From an uncultured Prevotellaceae bacterium (GTDB taxonomy: Bacteria; Bacteroidota; Bacteroidia; Bacteroidales; Bacteroidaceae): a stretch of 64,000 bases of DNA. Shown here one piece after another: positions 30,792 through 40,197 of the stretch. The notes beneath the pieces were generated by a model. That model was not told where the DNA came from. It saw nothing but the letters and a program-made list of their open reading frames with translations, and ran no database searches. A program made the position numbers and the translations under genes. Position 1 is the first letter of the stretch. Every line of letters begins with the position of its first letter. The stretch lies in contig CAMHNI010000007.1 of NCBI GenBank assembly GCA_946186505.1, forward strand, positions 1 through 64,000. Direction: 5' to 3'.

Positions 30792-33700
30792 TTATTGCAT
30801 TCGTTGCAGGCCTTCCCACCGCACGTTCCATGTGCCGTCCTGCGGGAAACCGGGATTGTAGGGTATCGTGCAGCCGTCCCATCCGGCGCACATCATGGCG
30901 ATAGCCGTCAGCAGGGCACCGTTGCCAGGCAGGTAGATGCGCAGGCGGTCGGCGGTCTGGAAGTTATGGCCGTTCTTGAGGTAGGTGTTCTTCTGCGTGT
31001 CGATGAGCAGGGCTTTCAGGGCGGTCTCGGGCTGTCCGAGGCGGGCGGCGGCCATTGCCGTCATGCCATAGTCCCAGCCCCAAGTGGTGGGCCAGTTCCA
31101 GTTGTCCATTACCCAAGCGAGGGTCTTTTTGGCTGCGACAGTGTCGCAGCATAGGGGGACGGCGGGGAGGAGACCGAAGGGGGCGAGGACGGCGGGGTGG
31201 TCGTTGTGGCATTTCTCATCGAAGGTCTCGGTGGCGACGACGGGGGCGGCACCTGAGGCTACGGCATCGAAGGGGTCGAAGCTTTTCAGGCCCGTGGTCT
31301 TGCCCTTCGGCAGGCCAGCGGTGTAGATGCCATCCTTCGTCTGGGGCAGGGGTGACATGTTGCGGACGATGTCATCCCACTTGGCATTGCGGGGCTTACC
31401 CTGACGCTCGCGCCATTGGTTGGCCACACTGAGGCCGTACTGCCAATAGGCCAGTTCAAAGGGATGGTTGTAGCTGAAGTCCTTCGACATAGACTCCTGC
31501 ATGGCGGTGGCGCCTTGCAGGAAGTAGCGCTTCTTGCCAGCGGGAGAACCGCTGGCCACACTGACATAGTCGGCCATAAATGCGGCGGTGGCTTCCACTT
31601 GTTTGGCGTATTTCTTTAAAACCTCGGCAGTAGGGGTTGCCCGATAAAGCTCTTCGGCCATATAGATATAATGTGGCTGCTGCCAGATGAGGAAACTGCC
31701 CGTGTTCGAGGGGGCTTCACCAGCCCAAGGGTCGGTCATCTTCATCCAGCGCGCACCCTTGAAGCCTTGGCGCTCGGCAATCTTGCGGGCGACGGGATAG
31801 GCCGTCGTGTTGTACCAGTCGAGGACGTTGGCCACGGTTTGCGGACGGTTCCAAAGGGCGAAGTCAACGAGGTGCCACCACGCCATCTCCAAATGCGGAC
31901 GGCCAAACCACGAGTTGTAGGTGAGGCCCGTCTCCTGTGGTGGCATATTGTTTGCGCAATTCACCTGCGTCAAATACTGTGAGAGTACTACGCGGCGCTC
32001 CAGCTCCTTGGCACGCGGGTCGGTACATTGGCTGAAATCGACGATGGCCCCCTGCTGCCACCAGCTGTTCCAAACCTTGATAATGGCTTTTAGCTCCTGG
32101 TCGAAGACGAAAGCCGCCAAAGCCCCCCCTTCTGCCCCCGAGGGGGCTACATTAGTTTTGTCGGATGGAGCTATCGTGTCTCCCTCGGGGGACGAAAGGG
32201 GGGCTTTGTACTCGGCCTTGAAGGCGAGCACGTCTTCGGTTGTAGAAAGCTCGAAGTGGTGGCGGTCGCATTCCTGCAAATGGGCATCGCCCTGCCAGGT
32301 GAGGGTGAGATAGTAACTGGTGGAGTCGAGGGTATGCACGATGACGGCTGAATGCTCATGGGTAGTAATGATACGCGATGTATGCCGTTCAGGCTTCGTC
32401 CAGTCGGCGGCATCGTCGGCGTGCTTGCCCGTAGGGTAGGGGAAACGGATGGAGATAACGGCGCGACCGTCTCTCAGGAGCGGTGTCTTAATGCGGTAGA
32501 TGACGGCATCTTTGTCCTGCAAGGCGGCGGTGGTGACGTCGATGGGGGAGCCATCGACCACACTGTGTGATTCTATTTTGCCGTCGTACAACTGCAGTTC
32601 CTGACGGATATCCGTCAGGTCCTTCAGCTCAATCTTCTTGTCGTCAGCGCTCTTCATATCGAGCCCGATGATGCCGAGGTTCAGCCGATGAGGGTTTACG
32701 CGGAAATACTCGGTGGCAGCCACGTAGCGGGCACCATCGCCCTTGGAGGCTTTGTATTCTACGGCATAGACCTCGGGGTGGCCGTGACCCAGGTCGAAGC
32801 TCTTCTCGCTATCGGAGGGTGACAGGCCGTTGGTGTTTTCGAACTTATGCCATCCCCAGTCGGACATGGCTGTCAGGGGCACACCTGCCCCATATTCAAA
32901 AGGGAACGACTGTAGGCCGGTAACATCGACCGTTGTTGCAAAGTGGCCATTGCCCACCGTCAGCGAGGCCAATGGGTCGGCCTCGGTGATGATGGGGTTG
33001 TTGCGGTTGACTACAGCCTGGCGGTTAATCTCGGCGGTAGTGTTCTGTGTGTCGTAGCCCAGCATCTCCATTTCGAGAGAAGCCCAGATGAACGGGCCAA
33101 GTCCCTTGGCGTCGTTGTCGCGAATGGGCTCGCTGAGATAGTAGGCGTAGCCACCGTCGCGTCGGCTGTTCTCCTTCACCGAGCCCTTCGGGTTCACCTT
33201 CTTCATAGCGGCAACCACCTCTTCCGTGGCGGCAGGGCCAAGGCCGGCAACGCTGCAGCAGTTGGTCAGCGAAATGGTCTTGTCCTCGTTCACCTTGATG
33301 AAATTATTGATCATGCCCTTGTAGGCCTTGATGCCAGCATCGCGGTACTTCGCGCCGACGTAGCCCTTGCGGTAGGCTTTCAGTAAAGCGTAAGTGAACA
33401 TGGCTGAACAGGTGGATTCCAGGTAGTTACCTTCGCGTCCTGGTGAGTCCATTACCTGATACCACACACTGCTCTTCTTGTCCTGCCACTTCAGAATGGC
33501 GTCGAAATCCTTCGTCAGCAGGTCGATGACCTCCGAGCGGCGGCTGTAGGATTCGGGCAGGGCGTCGAGCACCTCGATGAGTGCCATCGTGTACCAACCC
33601 TGAGCGCGGCCCCAGCAATGTTGCGACAGGCCAGTCTCCTTGTCTGCCCAGAATGCCTTGCGCGTCTCGTCGTAGGCGTGGCGGTTCAGGCCGGTTTTGG

Positions 33701-35684
33701 GGTCGAGGGTGCGCTGGTAGGTGATTTTCAGCTGGTTCACGGCATCGTCGTAAATCTTGATGACATCGCCACGTTTCTGTTCCTTATTGTTGGCAACGAT
33801 GTTGGCCGTCAGACAACGATAGGGCAGTCCCATGAAAATGCCGTCGAGCCACACCTGATAGGCGTAGATGGCCTTGTGCCAGTAGACCTTGTCGGCCTTG
33901 GTGCGCGGCTGGTCCTTCAGCTGTTTCATCATCGTCTTCATGGCTATGAGGTTCTTGGCCTCGGGCCATTGTTGGTACATGCGGGTGACGAAGTGACCCG
34001 TGCGGATGTTGTCGAGGTTGTAGTCCAGGATGTTGTAGCCGCGGATGTCGCCCTTGGCGTTAATCATCGTATCGGTGTACTCCTGACAGTACTTGCGGAT
34101 GTCCTCGCCGCCATATCTAAGATAGGTGTCGAGCATGCCTTCCAGTTCGATACCCATTACGTAGCTCCACTTAGGCTTCGAGGAGAAGTCCAGCAGGTAG
34201 GATTTCGGTACGCGCTTCATCTCCGAGTAGGTCATCCACTCCGAGTAGTGCTTATAGGGCATCTCCGTCAGACAGAGCGAGCCGTTGACGAAAAGGTTGT
34301 CGTAGCGGATGTCGCGCGTCTGGCCGGTAATCTTGTTGCCTTGTGCCACACCGTCGAAGCGGCAATTCTTGATATTCACGTCATAGACATTGCAGAGGGT
34401 ATCGAGGGCTACGACGAGTACGCCGTACTTAGACTTTCCGCAGGTGACGTTCTCGACGTTGATGTTACGGACTGTCGGGTTGTAGCCGCGGCAGCAGATT
34501 TCGTTATGTTCGTAGTCGAGGTTAATCTTGACAACGGCCTCGCCGCATTGGCCCACCTTGATGTTGCGCATATTGATGTTCTCGATGACGCCGCCTCGGC
34601 ATGAGTTGGTCTTAATGCGGAGCACGCGGTCTAAGTTGGGTGAGTCCATCACGCAGTCGTGGGCATAGACGTTCTGGCAGCCGCCGCTGATCTCCGAACC
34701 GACGACCACGCCGCCGTGACCGTTCTTCATTTCGCAGTTGCGGATGATGATATTCTTGCTCGGCATATTGCGCTCCCGTCCGTCGCGGTTGCGTCCGCTC
34801 TTGATGGCAATACAGTCGTCGCCGGTATTGAAGAAGCAGTCCTCAATGAGCACGCGGTCGCAGCACTCCGGGTCGCAGCCGTCGCCGTTAGGACCGTCGT
34901 TAATCATTTTTACACGGCGCACGGTGATGTCCGTTGAGTGTAGCGGATGGATGACCCAGAAGGGCGAGCGCAGCAGCGTGACGTCCTCCAACAGGATGCG
35001 TTCGCACTTGTTGAACGACACCAACTGCGGACGCAGACCGTCCGTCGGCCCGAAAATGCGGGCGGCGGTTCTCCCACCATTTTCGTCGTACATCGGCACG
35101 CCGTCCTCGCCGTTCTTCAGCAGGCGCGGGCGGGCTTCAATCTTCTGACTGATCATGCCCTCCTTCCAGCCGAACTTTGCAGCGCCGCACCAGGGCCACC
35201 AAGTATCAACAGACCCTCCGCCGTCGATGGTACCCTTGCCCGTGACGGCAATGTCGTGGGCCTTGAAGGCATAGACGCAGGGTGACAGGTTGAAGCACTC
35301 CAATCCTTCCCATGATGTCTCAACGATGGGGTATAGCTCAGGCTCGAATACAAACTGCAGCACGGCACCTTCTTCGATGACGAGGTTGACGTGACTCTTT
35401 AGGCTGATGGCACCCGTTAAGAATGTTTTACCACCAGGTACGATGACCCGTCCGCCACCTTTCTTCGAGCACTTGTCGATGGCTTTCTGGATGGCTTTCT
35501 GATTCTGGGCTGCCGTAGCCTCGGGTTTGGCACCGTACTCGGTAATAGCATAGTCCTTGCCGTTGATTTGCGGTGCTTGGATGCTCTTTTCAATCTGTTT
35601 GTACTTTGCTTCGTCCCAACTGTTAGCATGGCTCAAGAGTGGGAACAATAGACACAGTAGTGTTAGTCGTAGAATTTTCTTCAT
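30792..35684 (-). CDS. Three-module pectin-degrading enzyme: GH28, GH105, and an (alpha/alpha)6 glycosidase-like module
   Basis: 1630 residues from ATG 35684, signal MKKILRLTLLCLLFPLLSHA. Module 1 (about 30-490): GH28 polygalacturonase beta-helix with NGDGCDP, NTGDDCIAIKSG, GHGGVVVGSE and RVLRIKT. Module 2 (about 500-890): GH105 unsaturated galacturonyl hydrolase with WGRAQGWYTMAL and STCSAMFTYALLKAYRKGY. Module 3 (about 910-1630): begins VGNGHFATTVDVTGLQSFPF and contains YNSWFGRPHLEMAWWHLVDF and GSFLIWQQPHYIYMAEEL, a six-hairpin glycosidase fold whose family I cannot name. The three activities would shorten pectin chains and hydrolyse the unsaturated ends. A repeat element (32119-32207) is translated inside module 3. 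Confidence 0.85.
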   Translation of the reverse strand: MKKILRLTLLCLLFPLLSHANSWDEAKYKQIEKSIQAPQINGKDYAITEYGAKPEATAAQNQKAIQKAIDKCSKKGGGRVIVPGGKTFLTGAISLKSHVNLVIEEGAVLQFVFEPELYPIVETSWEGLECFNLSPCVYAFKAHDIAVTGKGTIDGGGSVDTWWPWCGAAKFGWKEGMISQKIEARPRLLKNGEDGVPMYDENGGRTAARIFGPTDGLRPQLVSFNKCERILLEDVTLLRSPFWVIHPLHSTDITVRRVKMINDGPNGDGCDPECCDRVLIEDCFFNTGDDCIAIKSGRNRDGRERNMPSKNIIIRNCEMKNGHGGVVVGSEISGGCQNVYAHDCVMDSPNLDRVLRIKTNSCRGGVIENINMRNIKVGQCGEAVVKINLDYEHNEICCRGYNPTVRNINVENVTCGKSKYGVLVVALDTLCNVYDVNIKNCRFDGVAQGNKITGQTRDIRYDNLFVNGSLCLTEMPYKHYSEWMTYSEMKRVPKSYLLDFSSKPKWSYVMGIELEGMLDTYLRYGGEDIRKYCQEYTDTMINAKGDIRGYNILDYNLDNIRTGHFVTRMYQQWPEAKNLIAMKTMMKQLKDQPRTKADKVYWHKAIYAYQVWLDGIFMGLPYRCLTANIVANNKEQKRGDVIKIYDDAVNQLKITYQRTLDPKTGLNRHAYDETRKAFWADKETGLSQHCWGRAQGWYTMALIEVLDALPESYSRRSEVIDLLTKDFDAILKWQDKKSSVWYQVMDSPGREGNYLESTCSAMFTYALLKAYRKGYVGAKYRDAGIKAYKGMINNFIKVNEDKTISLTNCCSVAGLGPAATEEVVAAMKKVNPKGSVKENSRRDGGYAYYLSEPIRDNDAKGLGPFIWASLEMEMLGYDTQNTTAEINRQAVVNRNNPIITEADPLASLTVGNGHFATTVDVTGLQSFPFEYGAGVPLTAMSDWGWHKFENTNGLSPSDSEKSFDLGHGHPEVYAVEYKASKGDGARYVAATEYFRVNPHRLNLGIIGLDMKSADDKKIELKDLTDIRQELQLYDGKIESHSVVDGSPIDVTTAALQDKDAVIYRIKTPLLRDGRAVISIRFPYPTGKHADDAADWTKPERHTSRIITTHEHSAVIVHTLDSTSYYLTLTWQGDAHLQECDRHHFELSTTEDVLAFKAEYKAPLSSPEGDTIAPSDKTNVAPSGAEGGALAAFVFDQELKAIIKVWNSWWQQGAIVDFSQCTDPRAKELERRVVLSQYLTQVNCANNMPPQETGLTYNSWFGRPHLEMAWWHLVDFALWNRPQTVANVLDWYNTTAYPVARKIAERQGFKGARWMKMTDPWAGEAPSNTGSFLIWQQPHYIYMAEELYRATPTAEVLKKYAKQVEATAAFMADYVSVASGSPAGKKRYFLQGATAMQESMSKDFSYNHPFELAYWQYGLSVANQWRERQGKPRNAKWDDIVRNMSPLPQTKDGIYTAGLPKGKTTGLKSFDPFDAVASGAAPVVATETFDEKCHNDHPAVLAPFGLLPAVPLCCDTVAAKKTLAWVMDNWNWPTTWGWDYGMTAMAAARLGQPETALKALLIDTQKNTYLKNGHNFQTADRLRIYLPGNGALLTAIAMMCAGWDGCTIPYNPGFPQDGTWNVRWEGLQRMQ
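32119..32207. repeat. 89-bp inverted-repeat element inside the pectinase reading frame
   Basis: Outer arms AAAGCCCCCC... and ...GGGGGGCTTT with inner arms CCCCCGAGGG/CCCTCGGGGG. Translated in the gene as a segment with SSPEGDTIAPSDKTNVAPSG, which interrupts the module 3 sequence. The AAAGCCC ends resemble those of the element at trpE (41572-41712). Confidence 0.7.
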
Positions 35685-35699
35685 GTAAAGATATAATAA

Positions 35700-35746
35700 G
35701 TTCGTAGTTTCGTGCAAAGGTAATGCTTTTGTGCGAAACTACGAAC
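35700..35746 (-). promoter_or_regulatory. Pectin-operon promoter embedded in a 13-bp perfect inverted repeat
   Basis: Arms GTTCGTAGTTTCG (35700-35712) and CGAAACTACGAAC (35734-35746). The minus-strand -7 box TACCTTTG (35715-35722) lies between them, 16 bp before the operon start region. A bound dimer would cover the promoter, so this is a likely repressor or activator site for pectin genes. Confidence 0.65.
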
Positions 35747-35824
35747 TAATTTTGTTTTTTTATTAACGTAATCGTTTTAGGAGGATATGCAAGGAACAAT
35801 CATGGCAATATGCCGTGCTGCCTC

Positions 35825-36319
35825 TCATGCGTCGGCGAAGACTTTGCCGTCTTCCAAGGTTATGAGGAGCTTGGCATAGTCGCAGTGGAACTCATTCCTC
35901 AGACGGTCTAAATAGCGTTCACTTTCCCATTTGCACATAGGTAGGTCGTGAAGCAGATAGTTGCCGCATGTCTCGGGTGTGGTGGCAGGCACTTCCTTCT
36001 GGGTAACTATCCACTCTAAGCAGCGGATGGTCAGCTCCCGCATCTGCTGTACGGAATAGTCGCCCGTCATGACGATGTACATTCCTGTCAGGCACCCCAT
36101 AGGCCCCACATACACGACATCATCCTTGGCCGGTGAGTTACGGAACCAAGTAGCCATCAGATGCTCCATGCTGTGCATGGCTGCTGGAGCAACAGCGGGT
36201 TCCTTGTTGGGTTCTGTGATACGCAGGTCAAACGTAGTAAAGCCTTTGTCTTGTCTCGACACATAGATGCCTGGTTTCAGCTTGGTATGGTCGATGGTGA
36301 AACTTTGAATGACTTCCAT
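35825..36319 (-). CDS. luxS: S-ribosylhomocysteine lyase
   Basis: Cleaves S-ribosylhomocysteine to homocysteine and the AI-2 precursor DPD. 164 residues. Metal ligands are H49 and H53 in HSMEHLMATW and C118 in ETCGNYLLHDLP; the catalytic Cys is C76 in GPMGCLTGMY. The HSMEH motif departs slightly from the usual HTLEH but keeps both histidines. It lies 21 bp upstream of nothing on its own strand other than the pectin operon, and 21 bp after trpA, so it may be read through from the trp operon. Confidence 0.93.
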   Translation of the reverse strand: MEVIQSFTIDHTKLKPGIYVSRQDKGFTTFDLRITEPNKEPAVAPAAMHSMEHLMATWFRNSPAKDDVVYVGPMGCLTGMYIVMTGDYSVQQMRELTIRCLEWIVTQKEVPATTPETCGNYLLHDLPMCKWESERYLDRLRNEFHCDYAKLLITLEDGKVFADA

Positions 36320-36340
36320 AGTTGCTTTTTCTGATGATTG

Positions 36341-37117
36341 TTAAACGGATAATGCCTCAAATAGTTGGTCAAGGGCAGCGTCGGCGTTGCCAGTCTCATC
36401 TAACAGGGTGACGAACTTCGAGCCGATGATGGCACCGGCGGCGTTGTCCTGGGCAGCCTTGAGCGTTTGCTGGTTGCTGATGCCAAAGCCAATCATGCGG
36501 GGATTGCGCAGCTGCATCTGGTTGATGTGGCGGAAGTACTCCTGCTTTTGCTCATCGAACGACTTCTGAGCCCCGGTGATGGCGGCCGATGATACCATAT
36601 AGATGAAGCCGTCGGTGTTCTGGTCGATGAAGCGGATGCGCTCCTCCGATGTCTCGGGGGTGATGAGCATGATGACGCGCAGGTCGTACTTGTCGGCGGC
36701 GGGCTTCACGGTGTTGAGATAGTCATCGAAGGGCAGGTCGGGGATAATCATTCCGCTGACGCCACTGTCGGCGCACGACTGGCAGAACTGCTCGATGCCG
36801 TAGTGTAGGATGGGGTTCAGGTAGCCCATGAGTATCAGAGGAATATTGACCTCGTCCTTGATGGCCTTCAGTTGGGCGAAGAGGGTCTTGAGGTTCATGC
36901 CGTTTTTCAGGGCCTTCGTGGCGGCGGTCTGTATAACAGGGCCGTCGGCCAGCGGGTCACTGAAGGGGATACCTACCTCAATAAAGTCAATGCCGCGACG
37001 TTCCATCGTCTTGATCACCTCGCCTGTACCGTCAAGCGTGGGCGTACCGGCGCAGAAGTAAAGCGACAGGAGTTTGCGGTCGCCTCGCTCTGAGAATATT
37101 TGGTTTATCTTATTCAT
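36341..37117 (-). CDS. trpA: Tryptophan synthase alpha subunit
   Basis: Cleaves indole-3-glycerol phosphate to indole, which passes to TrpB. 258-residue TIM barrel with the catalytic Glu in [23 protein letters not shown] (split) and Asp in [11 protein letters not shown], plus [14 protein letters not shown]. Last trp gene; its start overlaps the trpF stop by 4 bp (ATGA). Confidence 0.95.
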   Translation of the reverse strand: MNKINQIFSERGDRKLLSLYFCAGTPTLDGTGEVIKTMERRGIDFIEVGIPFSDPLADGPVIQTAATKALKNGMNLKTLFAQLKAIKDEVNIPLILMGYLNPILHYGIEQFCQSCADSGVSGMIIPDLPFDDYLNTVKPAADKYDLRVIMLITPETSEERIRFIDQNTDGFIYMVSSAAITGAQKSFDEQKQEYFRHINQMQLRNPRMIGFGISNQQTLKAAQDNAAGAIIGSKFVTLLDETGNADAALDQLFEALSV

Positions 37118-37782
37118 GTCAGTTGTTCTAAGAATTGTTTAAGTTTGGAAATGTCTTTTACGCCCGGCTCGGTCTCGAAGCGTGAGTTCAGGTCGATGCC
37201 GATGCACTTGGGGTGATGGAAGCTGCGGACGCGCCCGGCATCGTCAGGGCCGATGCCGCCACTCAGCAGGAAGGGCACGTCGCCGTCGTAGGCATCGAGT
37301 ACCGACCAGTCGAACTGCTCACCGCTGCCGCCCACCGAAGGGCACTTAGTGTCGAACAGGAAGTAGTCCACGCAGTCGGCGTAGTCCTTGTATTTCGCGA
37401 TGTCGTCGCGACTACTCACCGAGATGGCCTTGATGAACTTCACGCCGGGACGGATGTCAGGGTCGAGCGTCCGGCGCAGGTTGCGGATGAGCGTCGGAGT
37501 CTCGTGGCCGTGCAGCTGTACGAGGTCGAGCTTGTAGTTGACGACGCGGGTAATGATGTTCTGTGCCATCTCATCAACGAAGACGCCGACGCGCTTGGCC
37601 TTGAAGTTGCCGATGTCAGCCCCACGATCTGGAATGATTCCTGCGTAGGTCGGAATCATCGTCACATTGCGCGGCGACTTTGCCCAGAATATCATGCCAA
37701 TCCAGTCAACTCCCAACGCAACGACCTCGCGGATGTTCTCGCCGTCGCGCATGCCACAAACTTTTACTGTCACCTTGTCCAT
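37114..37782 (-). CDS. trpF: Phosphoribosylanthranilate isomerase
   Basis: Third step of Trp synthesis from chorismate-derived PRA. 222 residues; [14 protein letters not shown] at the N-terminus with the catalytic Cys, VQLHGHE with the following strands, and [16 protein letters not shown] phosphate-binding region. ATG 37782 is chosen over an in-frame TTG at 37788. Confidence 0.93.
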   Translation of the reverse strand: MDKVTVKVCGMRDGENIREVVALGVDWIGMIFWAKSPRNVTMIPTYAGIIPDRGADIGNFKAKRVGVFVDEMAQNIITRVVNYKLDLVQLHGHETPTLIRNLRRTLDPDIRPGVKFIKAISVSSRDDIAKYKDYADCVDYFLFDTKCPSVGGSGEQFDWSVLDAYDGDVPFLLSGGIGPDDAGRVRSFHHPKCIGIDLNSRFETEPGVKDISKLKQFLEQLT

Positions 37783-37800
37783 TTGCAATTTACAGATTTT

Positions 37801-38550
37801 CTATTTACTATTTATTTGCTCGATAAAGGTATGAAGGGCAACTCCCGGGTCGGGCGTCTTCATAAATGTCTCGCCGATGAGGAATCCTTGGAAGCCTGCC
37901 TGGCGCAGCTCGCGGATGGTTTCGGGTTTTGAGATGCCACTCTCACTCACCTTTACGGCATCTTTCGGCAGCCGTTCGGCCAGTCGGAAGGAGTTCTCTA
38001 CATCAGTGACAAACGACCCGAGATTGCGGTTGTTGATGCCATAGACATCAGGCTCTAACTCGCAGTACTCCAGTTCTTCTTCGCTATGCATCTCAAGCAA
38101 CACTTCAAGCCCGAGTTCGTGGGCCGTGTGCAGAAGTGCCCGAAGCTTCTCCTTCGAAAGGCACGCCGCAATCAGCAGCACCGCCGACGCTCCACAGAGG
38201 GCTGCCTCGTAAAGCTGCATCTCGTCGATGACGAAGTTCTTGTACAGGATGGGAATCGTTACCCCCGACTGACGGGCCTCTACAATAAAACGGTCGTGCC
38301 CGCCGAAATATTGTTTGTCTGTGAGGATGCTTATTGCAACTGCACCGTTCTGCTGGTAGCTCAGCGGAATGATGTCGGCACGCCCTTCCTCCTTGATCCA
38401 GCCCTTTGACGGCGACCGGCGCTTGAACTCGGCGATGATGCCGCTGTCGCTGTCGAGCAGAGCCTGGCGCAGTGATGGTTTCTTCCGACGCATCTGCTCC
38501 AGTTCCAGCCGCTTGTGGGCTACGATTTCTTGTAGGATGTCTGTTGCCAT
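37801..38550 (-). CDS. trpC: Indole-3-glycerol phosphate synthase
   Basis: Ring-closing decarboxylase of Trp synthesis. 249 residues; IIAEFKRRSPSKGWI, AISILTDKQYFGG, LEMHSEEELEY and NNRNLGSF are the family's conserved active-site segments. Shares the operon with trpD, 5 bp downstream of its stop. Confidence 0.95.
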   Translation of the reverse strand: MATDILQEIVAHKRLELEQMRRKKPSLRQALLDSDSGIIAEFKRRSPSKGWIKEEGRADIIPLSYQQNGAVAISILTDKQYFGGHDRFIVEARQSGVTIPILYKNFVIDEMQLYEAALCGASAVLLIAACLSKEKLRALLHTAHELGLEVLLEMHSEEELEYCELEPDVYGINNRNLGSFVTDVENSFRLAERLPKDAVKVSESGISKPETIRELRQAGFQGFLIGETFMKTPDPGVALHTFIEQINSK

Positions 38551-38555
38551 GTTTG

Positions 38556-39566
38556 TTAGCTGTTCAGTTCCACAAACTTCTTGAATGTGCGCAGGGCAGC
38601 ACCGCTGTCAATTGACTCGCGGGCGATGGCGATGCACTCGTCAATGTCCTTCTGTCCACGCTCCAATACCTGGATACCGAAGGCGGCGTTGGCCAGCACG
38701 ATATTCTTCTGGGCGGGCAGGGCACGGTTCTCGAGTACGGCATCGAAAATCTGCTTGGCCTCTTCCTCAGTGGCACCACCTACAAGTTCCTCGGGTTTGG
38801 CAATTTCAAAGCCGAGGTCGCTGGGCTTGAAGATGCGTTCGTACTGGTTTGTGGTCACCTTGAAGTCACCCGTCAGCGAGATTTCGTCGTAGCCGTCGAT
38901 GCTATTGACAATACCGTAGTCGATGCCAATCTTCTGGTACACCTGTGTGTAGAGTCGCATCTGGTCGAGGTTGGCCACACCGAGCAACTGGCACTGTGGC
39001 AGGCTGGGATTGACCAGCGGACCGAGCAGGTTGAAGATAGTGGGGAACTGGAGTGCCTTGCGGATAGGACCGACGAACTTCATAGCACGGGCGAAGAGCT
39101 GTGCATGCAGATAGACAATGCCGGCTTCGTTGAGCGAGCGGTTCAGCTTGTCAATATCGTCGGTGAAGGTCACGCCGTGGTTGGCAATGACATTGCTCGC
39201 ACCGCTGGTCGATGTGGCGGCATAGTTACCATGCTTGGCCACCTTATAGCCGGCGCCGGCGATGACGAAGCAGCTTGTCGTAGAGATATTAAAGGTGTTC
39301 TTGCGGTCGCCGCCAGTGCCGACGACGTCGATGTAGCGGTCGGCATCGAGGATGGCGGGAACGCCGGTCTCAAGGATGCCGTCGCGGAATCCGAGTAGCT
39401 CTTCAACAGTGACGCCGCGCATCTGCAGGGCTGTCAGCAGGGCAGTAATCTGCTCGGTCGGGTATTCACTCTGGGTGATGCCAATCAGTATCTGTTTCAT
39501 CTCTTCACGGGAAAGTTCCTCGTGATTCAGCATCCTGTTCAGGATGTCTTTCATTGTCTGTGCCAT
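38556..39566 (-). CDS. trpD: Anthranilate phosphoribosyltransferase
   Basis: Transfers ribose phosphate from PRPP to anthranilate. 336 residues; DVVGTGGDRKNTFNIST is the PRPP-binding glycine-rich loop, KHGNYAATSTSGASNV the following signature, and GYDEISL the metal-binding segment. Separate from trpG, not fused. Confidence 0.95.
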   Translation of the reverse strand: MAQTMKDILNRMLNHEELSREEMKQILIGITQSEYPTEQITALLTALQMRGVTVEELLGFRDGILETGVPAILDADRYIDVVGTGGDRKNTFNISTTSCFVIAGAGYKVAKHGNYAATSTSGASNVIANHGVTFTDDIDKLNRSLNEAGIVYLHAQLFARAMKFVGPIRKALQFPTIFNLLGPLVNPSLPQCQLLGVANLDQMRLYTQVYQKIGIDYGIVNSIDGYDEISLTGDFKVTTNQYERIFKPSDLGFEIAKPEELVGGATEEEAKQIFDAVLENRALPAQKNIVLANAAFGIQVLERGQKDIDECIAIARESIDSGAALRTFKKFVELNS

Positions 39567-39608
39567 AACTTCTATATTATTTATTTCATTCTTTCGTTTT
39601 TCTCATTC

Positions 39609-40172
39609 TTAAAGAAACAGCCAGTTCTGTATCATCTTACGTCCATCGGGGGTAAGGACACTCTCGGGGTGGAACTGGATGCCGCGGATGTTGAGCGTTT
39701 TATGCTTGAGGGCCATGATCTGTCCCTCGTCGCTTACAGCAGTCACTTCAAGGCAGTCGGGGAAAGCTTCCTTTGATACTACCCATGAGTGGTAGCGGCC
39801 GACGGTGATGTCACGGTCAATACCGCTGAAGATGGCATCGTCAGCGATGATGTGACAGGGTGTGGCAACACCGTGGAATACGTCGCTGAGGTTTTCCAGC
39901 TTTCCGCCGAAGGCTTCGCCGATGGCCTGATGACCGAGGCAGACACCGAGTATCGGCTTTTTGCCTGCATATTCTCGGATAACGTCAAGTAGCAGACCTG
40001 CTTCTGAGGGAATACCGGGACCGGGTGACAGGATGATCTTACTGAACTCCTTGATTTCGTCAAGGTTGAACTGATCGTTGCGCAGCACCGTCACCTCGGC
40101 GCCAAGCTCTTTCACTAAGTGCGACAGGTTATAGGTGAACGAGTCGTAGTTGTCTATGATAACTATTTTCAT
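39609..40172 (-). CDS. trpG: Anthranilate synthase component II (glutamine amidotransferase)
   Basis: Supplies ammonia to TrpE. 187 residues; triad Cys in PILGVCLGHQAIGEAFG and His/Glu in IRGIQFHPESVL; oxyanion segment LSPGPGIP. Upstream of trpD by 42 bp. Confidence 0.95.
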   Translation of the reverse strand: MKIVIIDNYDSFTYNLSHLVKELGAEVTVLRNDQFNLDEIKEFSKIILSPGPGIPSEAGLLLDVIREYAGKKPILGVCLGHQAIGEAFGGKLENLSDVFHGVATPCHIIADDAIFSGIDRDITVGRYHSWVVSKEAFPDCLEVTAVSDEGQIMALKHKTLNIRGIQFHPESVLTPDGRKMIQNWLFL

Positions 40173-40197
40173 AGGGCTTGATGGGGTGTTAAAAGGG

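Noticed and set aside
33618..34604. 328-codon plus-strand frame within the pectinase gene
   Set aside because: It is a shadow of the GH28/GH105 coding strand, whose catalytic motifs are clear; no start signal or family.
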